Positions 56,280 to 64,000 of a stretch of DNA of 64,000 nucleotides are shown one piece after another. The stretch is from Colwellia polaris. GTDB lineage: Bacteria > Pseudomonadota > Gammaproteobacteria > Enterobacterales > Alteromonadaceae. Numbering within the stretch: the first letter of the stretch is position 1; each line of letters starts with the position of its first letter. The translations under genes were made by a program, and so were the position numbers. The notes below the pieces were generated by a model. It searched no databases. It was not told where the DNA came from and was given only the letters and a program-made list of their open reading frames with translations. The stretch lies in NCBI RefSeq assembly GCF_002104515.1, contig NZ_NBOE01000005.1, positions 227,216-291,215 of the forward strand. Direction: 5' to 3'.

Positions 56280-57554
56280 CTAAACATTTTTAACTAATAA
56301 ACGTATATCGTTACCTGTTGGCGCTTCATGAACTCGCAATGAAAATGCAGGTAAAACCGCAATAATATGATCAAAGATATCGGATTGAATATCTTCATAA
56401 GCGTTCCAACTTGTAGTGTTAGTAAAGGCATAAATTTCAATGGGTAAACCATTAGTGGTTGGCTCTAACTGGCGAACGATTAACGTCATACTTTGATGGA
56501 TTTTAGGGTGGCTCTTTAAATAAGACACCAGATATTTTCTAAATGTTCCAACATTGGTCATCCGGCGGCCATTTTGCATCACGGTCATATCAGCTTTTTT
56601 ATCGGCATTTTCTTTTTCAATTTCTGAAATTGTACTGGTAATATAGTCGCTCAATAATTGTGCTTTTTTCAATTCATTTAATTGCTCTTTATTTAAAAAA
56701 CAAACACTGCTCATTTCAACATGAATACTGCGCTTTATTCTTCTTCCACCAGCTTCAGACATGCCACGCCAGTTTTTAAAAGAGTCTGAAATAAGTGCAT
56801 AAGTTGGAATTGTTGTAATAGTTTTATCCCAATTCCTTACTTTAACCGTGGTTAATGCAATATCAACCACATCACCGTCTGCGCCATATTTCGGCATTTC
56901 TAGCCAATCACCAACAGCAAGCATATTATTGGCAGACAACTGTATACCGGCAACTAAACCTAATATAGGATCTTTAAATACGAGTAATAAAACCGCCGAC
57001 AAAGCCCCTAACCCGCTCAATAAAATAAGCGGAGACTTATCCATTAGTAATGACACGGCCAAAATTGCGGTTAACACACTCGCCACAAGTTTAACGGTTT
57101 GTAATAAACCTCTTAGTGGAAAATGTGCTCGCTTTTCTCTTTTATCAGAAATTGACTGAAGAATATCTAATAAAGTAAATAGGGATAATAAAGCAAAAAG
57201 AATAATCCATTGGTCGGTTACCACCTCAATAACATGCAGAAACCATACACCTTCAGCTATCCAGAGCTTCGCCTGTATAACAACTAAAGCACCTTGAAAC
57301 GCAAATGAAAGCTGCCTAGCTAGTCGTTGAATCAATGTTGTTGTTAAGTTTTCTCCCTGCAACGTATTTTTATTAGTTATTTTATCCGTAATAAAGCGCT
57401 TAGCCACCCCTCTAATAAAATAATGTAAGGCAACGGCAAAAGCAGTTATCCAGAGAATAACTATAGTGTCATACCAAAAAAAAGCATTACCAGGGAGGTT
57501 TGCTTCAAACCAAGCTAATAAAAACTCTTTTATTTGTGCTCTTGTTTCAGTCAT
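56280..57554 (-). CDS. mscM: Mechanosensitive channel of miniconductance, YbdG type
   Basis: 424 residues (E. coli YbdG 415). Five membrane helices to about residue 200, then the MscS pore helix/beta domain: SGLGALSAVLLLVFKDPILGLVAGIQLSANNMLAVGDWLEMPKYGADGDV is nearly identical to E. coli YbdG (quoted in part from 193 on), then TTVKVRNWDKTITTIPTY and SFKNWRGMSEAGGRRIKRSI. The C-terminal domain ends HEAPTGNDIRLL. It opens on hypo-osmotic stress. Spacing to the ZIP gene is small, so co-transcription is possible. Confidence 0.92.
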   Translation of the reverse strand: MTETRAQIKEFLLAWFEANLPGNAFFWYDTIVILWITAFAVALHYFIRGVAKRFITDKITNKNTLQGENLTTTLIQRLARQLSFAFQGALVVIQAKLWIAEGVWFLHVIEVVTDQWIILFALLSLFTLLDILQSISDKREKRAHFPLRGLLQTVKLVASVLTAILAVSLLMDKSPLILLSGLGALSAVLLLVFKDPILGLVAGIQLSANNMLAVGDWLEMPKYGADGDVVDIALTTVKVRNWDKTITTIPTYALISDSFKNWRGMSEAGGRRIKRSIHVEMSSVCFLNKEQLNELKKAQLLSDYITSTISEIEKENADKKADMTVMQNGRRMTNVGTFRKYLVSYLKSHPKIHQSMTLIVRQLEPTTNGLPIEIYAFTNTTSWNAYEDIQSDIFDHIIAVLPAFSLRVHEAPTGNDIRLLVKNV

Positions 57555-57823
57555 TATTTAATTACCTAATCCTTTATTTCACTATTTAATTTACTATTTA
57601 ATTCACGAATAAACATAAACAAAAAAGTTATCATTTGATAGCTCATATTTTTCCAAGTTGAGTTTTAAAGTTATATTTAGAGTTTGAATATGAGTTTGGA
57701 ATGAAACTAATCTTAAGATAATTTTGGTTCTTCAATGTAGAGTGATTGTCTTTGTTAATTTGCCCAAGGTAACGCCCTGATAACATCAAAACAACACGCA
57801 CATTTCGAACAGAAATCAGCCAA

Positions 57824-58324
57824 CTATTTTTTATTATAATATAGTGTTTGCTGTGTGTTTGATTTACTTGGCCGAATATGCGCTAAACTACCAATAGCAA
57901 AACAAATACCAACATACAACCAAACAGAGCTAGCCACAAACTGCCAAATATCAAAGCCAATAGAAACAACAAGTGACGTAATTCCAAGTAAAGCACGCAA
58001 GGTACAAAGTAATGCAATAGTCATTAAAGCTGGCTTCAGTAGAGGTACTTTACGAATTAGACCTGCACCTGAAAATGCAAACATAGTACAAGCAAACATT
58101 AGCGTGGCAATTATTATTGTACCAATAGGGGCAAGCATAGTTCCTTGTTGAGCAGATTCAATAATTTGCTGAGGTGCACGAGCAAAAATAAACCAACCAG
58201 GGCCACCTATAATACAGAGCAAATGCCAAATTGCAGAAGCTGAAGCAATAGCCCCTGCACTAACTAATAATCTAGATTTAAAACTCAATACAACTCCATT
58301 TTCACTGGCTCTAGTGTTAAGCAT
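57824..58324 (-). CDS. Four-helix integral membrane protein of unknown function
   Basis: 166 residues with hydrophobic segments at about 17-40, 62-85, 95-118 and 125-148; a basic/polar tail ends in YYNKK. A TTAGG ribosome site precedes the ATG. It resembles small uncharacterised membrane proteins found in many proteobacteria, with a conserved IWHLLCIIGGPGWF segment in helix one. No function can be assigned. It is alone on its strand, divergent from the LLM oxidoreductase gene. Confidence 0.7.
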   Translation of the reverse strand: MLNTRASENGVVLSFKSRLLVSAGAIASASAIWHLLCIIGGPGWFIFARAPQQIIESAQQGTMLAPIGTIIIATLMFACTMFAFSGAGLIRKVPLLKPALMTIALLCTLRALLGITSLVVSIGFDIWQFVASSVWLYVGICFAIGSLAHIRPSKSNTQQTLYYNKK

Positions 58325-58499
58325 AATAACCTAACGATAAATAAGTAAAAAGAACGTTTCAGCTTACTCAGTTATTCTTACAAATTCACACTTAAAGCAC
58401 CTTGAATTATCTATTTAACAGAGCCATATATAACCATATCTAGTTATGTATATGCATAAATATATTTATACTAATCTGTATTAGTTAAGAGGTGCTATT

Positions 58500-59489
58500 T
58501 TGTTATCAAACATTCCTTTTTCATTATTAGAACTTGCCCCTATGCAAAAAGGGTCTACCGTATCTGAAACCTTAAACAAAAGTACCCAATATGCACAAAA
58601 AGCAGATGAACTTGGCTTCAATCGCTTTTGGTTAGCAGAGCATCATAATATGCCCGGTATAATCTGCGCGGCCACATCTATACTAGTTGGCCATATTGCA
58701 GGAAAAACCAAACGTATACGTGTAGGCTCTGGTGGGGTCATGCTACCAAATCACTCAACCTTAGTTGTCGCTGAACAGTTTGGCACACTAGAAAGTTTAT
58801 ACCCAAACCGAATAGATTTAGGCCTTGGTCGAGCGCCCGGTAGCGACCAGGTTACTAGCCAAGCACTAAACAGTGATATGCGCCGTGCTGAAAGATTTCC
58901 AGAAGAAGTACAAGAGCTACAAAAGCTATTAGGTCCTTACGATGGTAAGCATCCGGTACGTGCAATTCCCGGTGAAAATACCAATGTACCTATTTGGTTA
59001 TTAGGTTCTAGTTTATTTAGTGCGCAATTGGCGGCTAAAAAAGGCTTACCTTATGTATTTGCAGGACACTTTGCACCACACTTCTTACAAGAAGCGGTTG
59101 CATTATATAGAAGAGAATTTACACCATCAGCCACACTGAAAAAACCCTACTTTATGTTGGCATTACCAGTGGTTGCAGCCGATACAGATGAAGAGGCTCA
59201 ATACTTATCAAGCACATCAAAGCAACGTGTTCTTGCACTTATGCGAGGTCAAGAGTTGTGGCTACAAGCCCCCGTTGAAAGTATGGAGGAGAAATGGAGC
59301 CCACAAGAAAGAGCGCAAGTAGATAACTTTTTAGCGTTAAGCGTTATTGGCAGTCCTGCGACGATAAAAACAAAATTAGAAGCTATTGTTGAAGAGCTTA
59401 AAGTTGATGAATTTATATTCACCAATGACTTATACGACAGTGAAAAACGCCACCACGTACTTGAAATTTTAATGGCAATAAAAAAATAA
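58500..59489 (+). CDS. LLM-class flavin-dependent oxidoreductase (YhbW-like)
   Basis: 329 residues starting at TTG 58500 with AGAGG eight bases upstream. Bacterial luciferase-like monooxygenase family: PFSLLELAPMQKGST, NRFWLAEHHNMPGIICAATSILVGHIAG, RVGSGGVMLPNHSTLVVAEQFGTLESLYPNRIDLGLGRAPGSD. It is closest in style to E. coli YhbW and the MsnO8-like group. The enzymes use reduced FMN and oxygen; the substrate is unknown. No flavin reductase gene is nearby. It stands alone. Confidence 0.9.
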   Translation: MLSNIPFSLLELAPMQKGSTVSETLNKSTQYAQKADELGFNRFWLAEHHNMPGIICAATSILVGHIAGKTKRIRVGSGGVMLPNHSTLVVAEQFGTLESLYPNRIDLGLGRAPGSDQVTSQALNSDMRRAERFPEEVQELQKLLGPYDGKHPVRAIPGENTNVPIWLLGSSLFSAQLAAKKGLPYVFAGHFAPHFLQEAVALYRREFTPSATLKKPYFMLALPVVAADTDEEAQYLSSTSKQRVLALMRGQELWLQAPVESMEEKWSPQERAQVDNFLALSVIGSPATIKTKLEAIVEELKVDEFIFTNDLYDSEKRHHVLEILMAIKK

Positions 59490-59673
59490 AACATGGTTAA
59501 TTTAGCGCGGTTTTATAAACCCCGATAAATGGTAAAGATAAACTGGCTTATAAATCATTAGTGCGATCGCGAAATAGTAATAACGTTAGAGTCTTGTTTT
59601 AATAAAGCTTGTTTGTAGCTACCTACACTTGATGCTGATGAGGTTCCAAAATTTATACGAGTACAATTATAAA

Positions 59674-59702
59674 AAGCCGATTAACATAGCGCTAATCGGC
59701 TT
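59674..59702 (-). terminator. Terminator of the desaturase operon
   Basis: Perfect 10-bp stem AAGCCGATTA / TAATCGGCTT with a nine-base loop; on the minus strand it is followed by TTTTTAT. It lies 45 bases after the desaturase stop. Confidence 0.85.
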
Positions 59703-59746
59703 ACAATTATCTAGCTTATCAAACGATCAAATATACTTAACATTTA

Positions 59747-60808
59747 CTAAGCGGCGTTTGGTAAAGAGTATTTAAATATACGTTTTAATACCCCCGTGTA
59801 CTGCGTTGAAAAACTCCCCGTATTATACTGCAGGTGATATTTTTTAAAGACGGCCTGTACCTGTGGTGCAACTTCTTGGTAACGAGAAGATGGTAAGTCA
59901 GGGAATAAATGATGCTCTATTTGAAAGCTCAAATGCCCTGTCATTAAATGAAACGCTTTGCCACCTTCAATATTTGAAGATCCCAACGCCTGTCGGTAAT
60001 ACCATTGTCCACGAGTTTCATTTTTAATAGACGCTTCTGTGAACGTATGCACGTGTTCCGTAAAGTGACCACAAAATATGATGGTTGAAGTCCATAAATT
60101 ACGTAACAAATTGGCCACTAAATTACCGACCAACACCCACAAAAATAATGGGCCAGCAATTAATGGAAAAAACACATAATCTTTAATTATTTGGCGTGTG
60201 GCTTTACTAAAAAAACGACGTTTTAATTCAGAGTGAGAAACACGTTGATCTCGCCCGTCTTTTTTCTTACCAAAGAAAACACGTTCAGCAGCGAGTTCGT
60301 GGTAAGCAATGCCCCACTGAAATAACAAACTTAAATTAATGTAAGTTATAAACTGCCAAAGGTTTTTAACCTTCCATTTAAAGTCATTTGATAAACGCAA
60401 AAGCCCATAACCAAAATCACGATCTTTACCTATTACATTGGTGTATGTGTGATGTTCAAAGTTATGCACTCGGTTCCAGCTTTTACCATCACAGGCGATA
60501 TCCCATTCATAACTTTGCGAGTTAATATGTTTATCATTCATCCAATCATATTGACCATGCATAACATTATGGCCAATTTCCATATTGTCTAAAATTTTTG
60601 ATGTCGCCAGTAATAAAATTCCAACAACCCAAAGTGCAGGATGAATTAATCCCGTTAATAACATTAAGCGGCCAGTCCAACTACAGTAACGCTGCCAACG
60701 AATAACACGGCGAATATAGTCAGCGTCTTTTTTACCTACTTTTGCCATAGTATTTTGCTTTATAGCATCAAGCTCTTGAGCAAATTGTTCGTAATTCATT
60801 TGTGTCAT
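59747..60808 (-). CDS. Membrane fatty-acid (acyl-lipid/acyl-CoA) desaturase
   Basis: 353 residues from ATG 60808; GGAG lies eight bases upstream, inside the end of the reductase gene, and the first four bases overlap that gene's TGA stop (ATGA). The three histidine boxes of di-iron desaturases are present: H80-NVM-H84, H115-NFE-HH and QIEHH near residue 297. Hydrophobic segments about 48-70 and 150-260. The enzyme puts a double bond into acyl chains, using electrons from the partner ferredoxin reductase. The pair resembles Pseudomonas DesC/DesB, which remodels membrane lipids. In a cold-adapted bacterium this would adjust fluidity (inference). Confidence 0.9.
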   Translation of the reverse strand: MTQMNYEQFAQELDAIKQNTMAKVGKKDADYIRRVIRWQRYCSWTGRLMLLTGLIHPALWVVGILLLATSKILDNMEIGHNVMHGQYDWMNDKHINSQSYEWDIACDGKSWNRVHNFEHHTYTNVIGKDRDFGYGLLRLSNDFKWKVKNLWQFITYINLSLLFQWGIAYHELAAERVFFGKKKDGRDQRVSHSELKRRFFSKATRQIIKDYVFFPLIAGPLFLWVLVGNLVANLLRNLWTSTIIFCGHFTEHVHTFTEASIKNETRGQWYYRQALGSSNIEGGKAFHLMTGHLSFQIEHHLFPDLPSSRYQEVAPQVQAVFKKYHLQYNTGSFSTQYTGVLKRIFKYSLPNAA

Positions 60809-61863
60809 ATAGACATCTCCAAGTTGCTTAATGGCTGCGAAATACACAGCTGTATAATTTGTTCACCACTGTCTGATACATCGCCTGTAAGTAAGTTTTT
60901 TACAAGCCCACTCTTTTTAGTACAGTGACATTGGTGGCACACTCCAATGCCGCAGCCTCGTGTAACTTGTGCGTTCTGGTTTTCTAATTGTATTAACAGA
61001 TTTTGTTGGTTAGAAGCAGTAAATACATTGCCATTTAACGTAACGGTGACGTCAACTTCTATCGATGAATCATCATTAACAATTGGCGCTAATGAGAAAT
61101 GCTCTTGATAGAAATTAGCCCCGGTATTTTTACTTAACGCTTCAATATCAGACATCAGACCTTGGGGCCCACAGCAATAAATCGCTGACTTGGCCACCAA
61201 AGCTAATGGTTGTAACTCATGTTCATTACGAGTCATAAGATCAAAGGTGAAACATGGATATTTTTTTGCGAGTAACGCTAACTGCTCGACAAATTGATGC
61301 TCATTTAATGGCGCAATATAACGTAAATATATGGGATTGTTAGTTGTAGATAAATGCTCTGACAACATTGACATCATTGGAGTTATACCGGAACCACCCG
61401 CAACCATAACCGTTGGAGTATCTAACGATTTATTTGAATATTGAAATACAAACTCACCTTTTGCTGCGGAAATATTTACCCAACTATTAATGGTAAGTTC
61501 TTTGTCTAATTGTGGTGTAAATCGGCCAAATTTATGAGTCTTAATAACTAAAGTAATCGTTTTATCTTTAGCATATTGCCGCGCACTAGAGGCAATTGTA
61601 AAAATTCGAGTCAATAAACGGCCATTCAATTCAACAGTCAATTCAATATGCTGGCCCGCTTTATGAGCCTTCCATTGATGTTGAGGCTGCAATGTAATAT
61701 GAACAAAATCACCAATAGCTTTAGTAACATTAAGCACTTGAGCACGATATAAACCCTGACGCCATGCAGGTTTTACTCGCTGTATTACTGGTTCAAAATA
61801 ACCAGAAAAAGCACTATGGTGTGAAAACCATACACTGAGTTTGTTTAAAGTTGTAGATAACAT
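60805..61863 (-). CDS. Ferredoxin-type flavodoxin reductase with C-terminal 2Fe-2S domain
   Basis: 352 residues from ATG 61863. A GTG at 61902 keeps the frame open but would place both operator-like palindromes inside the gene, so the ATG is preferred; its ribosome site is weak. FAD-binding domain with RIFTIASS, NAD-binding domain with VAGGSGITPMMSML and YCCGPQGLM, and a plant-type 2Fe-2S cluster at the end: RGCGIGVCHQCHC and LCISQP. It passes electrons from NAD(P)H to the desaturase encoded next. The two genes overlap by four bases and form one operon. Confidence 0.9.
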   Translation of the reverse strand: MLSTTLNKLSVWFSHHSAFSGYFEPVIQRVKPAWRQGLYRAQVLNVTKAIGDFVHITLQPQHQWKAHKAGQHIELTVELNGRLLTRIFTIASSARQYAKDKTITLVIKTHKFGRFTPQLDKELTINSWVNISAAKGEFVFQYSNKSLDTPTVMVAGGSGITPMMSMLSEHLSTTNNPIYLRYIAPLNEHQFVEQLALLAKKYPCFTFDLMTRNEHELQPLALVAKSAIYCCGPQGLMSDIEALSKNTGANFYQEHFSLAPIVNDDSSIEVDVTVTLNGNVFTASNQQNLLIQLENQNAQVTRGCGIGVCHQCHCTKKSGLVKNLLTGDVSDSGEQIIQLCISQPLSNLEMSI

Positions 61864-61869
61864 AATCTG

Positions 61870-61913
61870 AGAGTACACTTGTACGCTGAAGTTTGAGCGC
61901 ACAAGTGTACGCT
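61870..61913. promoter_or_regulatory. Two FabR/DesT-like operators upstream of the reductase-desaturase operon
   Basis: On the plus strand: AGAGTACACTTGTACGCT (61870-61887) and AGCGCACAAGTGTACGCT (61896-61913). Both fit the palindrome AGCGTACA-NN-TGTNCGCT known for FabR and related TetR-type unsaturated fatty acid regulators; their centres are 26 bp apart. The far site overlaps a possible -10 (TTGATT-N16-TACACT on the minus strand). Confidence 0.8.
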
Positions 61914-62083
61914 TAAATTTTTAAAAATCAAATATTATTAAGAAAAATCTAATGAGCTGACGATAAATATACAAAAAAATTGGTATATTTAATCGCATTT
62001 AAAGCGTGTTTTTTTCATCGTAAACCTTAAAAATACGTTTATAGAGACAGAGCGCTTATGGCGAATAGCTTAATTCTTCACTT
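61914..62083. other. AT-rich intergenic stretch before the gene remnant
   Basis: 170 bases containing the predicted promoter -35 of the reductase operon near 61925-61935. No gene or repeat was recognised in the rest. Confidence 0.35.
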
Positions 62084-62295
62084 TTACGAAAACAGCTTAC
62101 TGACATGGCTTAAATTTTGTCGTTGTTTTACATAAATATGTGCGCAAAAGTCACTCAAAGCGTATTTTCGATAGTCAGCGCGAAGAAACTATGTTCTAAA
62201 TTTTATAGCGATAATTAGCCCATGCTCCACCAAACTGATTGGTTGCTTTCTTGGGGGGTCATTAAACACCTGAGATAAAAGGTGGAGGGTTATTT
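62084..62295 (-). pseudogene. Decayed C-terminal fragment of a gene also present at the right edge
   Basis: On the minus strand a frame ends at 62084 with the residues VKQRQNLSHVSKLFS. Its order matches the right-edge gene (LKRRQNLSHCKKLFA), together with LSDFCAHI / LSDYCEHQ and LIIAIKFRT / LIITTEFKT. Here the frame is broken by a TAG at about 62191-62193 after IKFRT, and there is no start; upstream residues HLLSQVFNDPPRKQPISLVEHG can still be read. The protein family was not recognised; a mobile-element gene is likely. Confidence 0.6.
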
Positions 62296-62397
62296 GCCTT
62301 TATTACAGAGACTAAACATGTTCAATTTAGGATCGGTGTCCTTTTAATTAACTTTTAATGAATTATTCGGTATTCATTTTGACCGAGGCGTATTATG

Positions 62398-62486
62398 AAC
62401 AACAAAAAAGTAAAGGCTCGCCGCTATTAAAATATGCGGTGGAAAACAAGTTTTAATGCTTGCGGTCCACCTCAGGGCGTGTTGTT
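62398..62486. repeat. Nested inverted-repeat structure beside the unknown gene
   Basis: Three nested pairs: AACAACA / TGTTGTT, CGCC / GGCG, and GGTGGA / TCCACC with a further CAAG/CTTG pair inside. The outer arm overlaps the stop codon of the 62485 gene. The imperfect long hairpin resembles recombination-site foldings (attC-like) but the consensus core sites are not matched. Confidence 0.4.
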
Positions 62487-62958
62487 ATGTTTCAATTACT
62501 ATAAATAATATTGCAATCAAAGCTATAACAAATAAAGCCGACTTTTTCTTATTTTTAGACTCATCTAATATTTTTTCTGATTCATCAATCTTTTCTTCTA
62601 AGCAACCATTTTGAGAAAGTTGCTTAACAATAATATCGAGGTTTTTCTTAAATCGTTTTTTCATTAACAATGGTTCAAATGGAAAACCCCAGTTGCCCAC
62701 ACTAATACGTAATTGGTTACCAATAACTTCAAGTATCACTTCCATTTCTATAGCTTCAGAAGAGTAATTGAATTCAAAAGCGAGCGCTGCACCGCGTTTA
62801 TACGACCATTTGTTGCTATTAATTTCTTTTTCAGTGAAGCAATTATTCACGAAAGACGCTTTAAGTTTTACCAGGTCATTTGGAACAGGTATCGTTTCCG
62901 AAACATAACAATGAACAATTTCTTTAATATGCACCAATACCTCACTTGAAACATAACA
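62483..62958. repeat. 13-bp inverted repeats bracketing the unknown gene
   Basis: TGTTATGTTTCAA at 62483-62495 and its exact complement TTGAAACATAACA at 62946-62958. They sit at the stop codon and just upstream of the start of the 150-residue gene, which they enclose completely. Confidence 0.75.
62485..62934 (-). CDS. Unknown tail-anchored protein in accessory DNA
   Basis: 149 residues from GTG 62934 (GAGG five bases upstream; a TTG one codon earlier is too close). Not recognised. The N-terminal part is a mixed alpha/beta domain (EIVHCYVSETIPVP, WSYKRGAALAFEFNYS, MEVILEVIGNQLRISVGNWGFPFEP), then a charged helical stretch (MKKRFKKNLDIIVKQL, EEKIDESEKILDESKNKKK) and a single C-terminal hydrophobic helix of about 17 residues (SALFVIALIAILFIVIE). 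This indicates a cytosolic domain tethered to the membrane by its tail. Inverted repeats enclose it, so it may have been acquired as a small cassette. Function unknown. Confidence 0.6.
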   Translation of the reverse strand: MHIKEIVHCYVSETIPVPNDLVKLKASFVNNCFTEKEINSNKWSYKRGAALAFEFNYSSEAIEMEVILEVIGNQLRISVGNWGFPFEPLLMKKRFKKNLDIIVKQLSQNGCLEEKIDESEKILDESKNKKKSALFVIALIAILFIVIET

Positions 62959-62979
62959 GCTTATTATGAGGAAAAAATC

Positions 62980-62995
62980 CCTTGTTTAAACAAGG
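62980..62995. terminator. Perfect 16-bp palindrome flanked by direct repeats
   Basis: CCTTGTTTAAACAAGG with GGAAAAAATCC on both sides. On the minus strand the stem is followed by GATTTTTTCC, so it could end minus-strand transcription arriving from the right. Confidence 0.45.
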
Positions 62996-63182
62996 AAAAA
63001 ATCCTTCTTTCATATTTTACGATAATCAAAACATACCTGATTTATTCACTATCTACAATAAGTTACTAATAAAACATCTCGTTATGCTAAAGACATAAAC
63101 GAGAATATTTCCTTTTTATTGGATGAAAGCAGGAAATCGCACCCAACTATACAAAAACACAGTTAAATTTAGTACATAACCA

Positions 63183-63833
63183 GGAAGTAAAAGTGACACT
63201 CATTATAGGAAGTAAAAGTGACACTCATTATAAATATGACCTAACTACATCACATCTAAATTTAAAGAAATCAACTATTGATATATTTAAATGGCACATT
63301 TTTAACAAGCAGAGACAAAATTACGAGGAATTAAAGTGACACTCATTCTAAATAAACCCTAATCACATACCAGCGATATTATAATATCTTGCTCTTTGCC
63401 ATGACCAAATGACAGTTTTTAACAAAGAATAGAAACGAAACTACCACTTTAGACCCAATCTCTACTAATACATCAATTTTCTGGCAAGTCTCATCCTCAA
63501 GTAATGACTTGTTGACTTTATGGTGTTTAAAATAGGAATTAAAGTGACACTCATTCTAAATAGGAATTAAAGAAAATTAAAGTGACACTCATTCTAAATA
63601 AAAAATATAACTTTTAACGCTTTAAGAAATTTAAAAGTGACACTCATTATAAATATGACCTAACTACATCACATCTAAATTTAAAGAAATCAACTGTTGA
63701 TATATTTAAACGGCACATTTTTAACAAGTAGATACAAAATTACAGATTGATCCCCCAACCTGCATCAAAATATCAATTTTATGGCAAGTTTAAGCCTCAA
63801 GTACTGACTTGTTAACTTTATGGCGTTTAAAAT
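63183..63833. repeat. Repeat field with six copies of a 12-bp motif and a split duplication
   Basis: The motif GTGACACTCATT occurs at 63193, 63218, 63336, 63544, 63582 and 63637, always in the same direction, usually preceded by TTAAA and followed by a TAAATA-like sequence. A 25-bp unit is exactly doubled at 63183-63232. A 111-bp segment (63214-63324) recurs at 63633-63743 with few changes, and the following about 80 bp (63454-63534) recurs at 63753-63833; the left copy carries 129 bp between the two parts where the right has nine. This looks like the multi-site end of a mobile element. No gene is seen inside. Confidence 0.85.
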
Positions 63834-63848
63834 CGGTAAATCGTGAGT

Positions 63849-64000
63849 TTAGGCAAAGAGTTTTTTGCAGTGGCTTAAGTTTTGTCGTCGTTTGAGCTGT
63901 TGATGTTCGCAGTAATCACTGAGTACATCTTCGCGCCCTATTGCACCATGAAACTGTGTTTTAAATTCAGTGGTGATGATTAGCCAGTTTTCAGCTGAGA
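63849..64000 (-). CDS. C-terminal part of an unrecognised gene running off the right edge
   Basis: Fifty codons without a stop, from the edge to TAA at 63849: SAENWLIITTEFKTQF, then HGAIGREDVLSDYCEH and QQLKRRQNLSHCKKLFA. The intact frame and the similarity to the broken copy at 62084-62295 indicate a real protein. The family was not recognised; adjacency to a repeat field suggests a transposase or element-borne gene (inference). Confidence 0.55.
   Translation of the reverse strand, partial: SAENWLIITTEFKTQFHGAIGREDVLSDYCEHQQLKRRQNLSHCKKLFA

Noticed and set aside
61864..61902. GTG start at 61902 for the ferredoxin reductase
   Set aside because: It would put two palindromic operators and the predicted promoter end inside the coding region; the extra 13 residues are not typical of the family.
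62398..62486. Integron attC site next to the unknown gene
   Set aside because: The structure folds in an attC-like way, but the terminal core sites do not fit RYYYAAC/GTTRRRY, and the flanking 13-mers are inverted, whereas cassette boundaries would be direct repeats.
63183..63660. CRISPR array
   Set aside because: The repeated motif is only 12-25 bp and spacing is irregular (25 to 208 bases), with duplicated spacer sequence.

Overview
The window is a low-GC, gene-dense chromosome segment of a marine gammaproteobacterium of the Alteromonadales, most like Colwellia or a close relative. This is inferred from the protein content (PurB, YdiJ, PpsA/PpsR, AroH-type DAHP synthase and YbdG, all close to their E. 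coli counterparts), the AT-rich codon use, and the mix of a TonB-dependent receptor, choice-of-anchor/thrombospondin-3 surface protein, FTR1 permease and desaturase. No rRNA, tRNA, CRISPR array or complete insertion sequence was found.

Layout. 1-4.3 kb: 3' end of purB, roxA plus a GNAT gene, a DUF4826-type gene and a branched-chain amino acid dehydrogenase. 4.4-12.2 kb: ydiJ, then divergent ppsA / ppsR-aroH (PEP synthase, its regulatory kinase/phosphorylase, and a PEP-consuming shikimate enzyme). 12.5-19.8 kb: TonB-dependent receptor and deoB on the minus strand, udk-nupC-deoC-tdk on the plus strand, forming a nucleoside uptake and salvage island. 19.9-29.1 kb: one 3,050-residue surface protein that looks like an in-frame fusion of a calcium-binding surface protein with an OmpA/OprF-type porin. 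29.9-43.9 kb: metal block with a Fur-box-preceded cytochrome c/FTR1 iron permease, a MerR-copA-cupredoxin operon with a textbook 19-bp-spacer promoter, a lone formyltransferase, and cusCBA preceded by a Met/Cys-rich small exported protein. 44.4-51.5 kb: mntP, a PmrAB-like two-component system, eptA-dgkA and an LTA-synthase-like phosphoglycerol transferase; PmrA-box-like tandem half-sites occur before the latter two units and possibly before the regulator. 51.7-59.5 kb: rnk, a small unknown gene, a GGDEF/EAL protein, a ZIP transporter, a YbdG-type mechanosensitive channel, a membrane protein and an LLM flavin oxidoreductase. 59.7-61.9 kb: translationally coupled ferredoxin reductase and fatty-acid desaturase with two FabR/DesT-like operators. 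62-64 kb: accessory DNA with a decayed gene fragment, its intact paralogue running off the right edge, an unknown gene bracketed by inverted repeats, and a repeat field with six copies of a 12-bp motif.

The genes fit a cold, marine, heterotrophic life style: nucleoside scavenging, gluconeogenesis, copper/iron/manganese/zinc handling, envelope remodelling under a two-component system, and membrane-fluidity control. The most informative observations are the giant fusion gene with a plausible internal start, the predicted PmrA-type regulon that includes an LTA-synthase-like enzyme, the two FabR/DesT-like operators, the CusB subunit carrying two CusF-like domains (one degenerate), and the repeat-rich right end.
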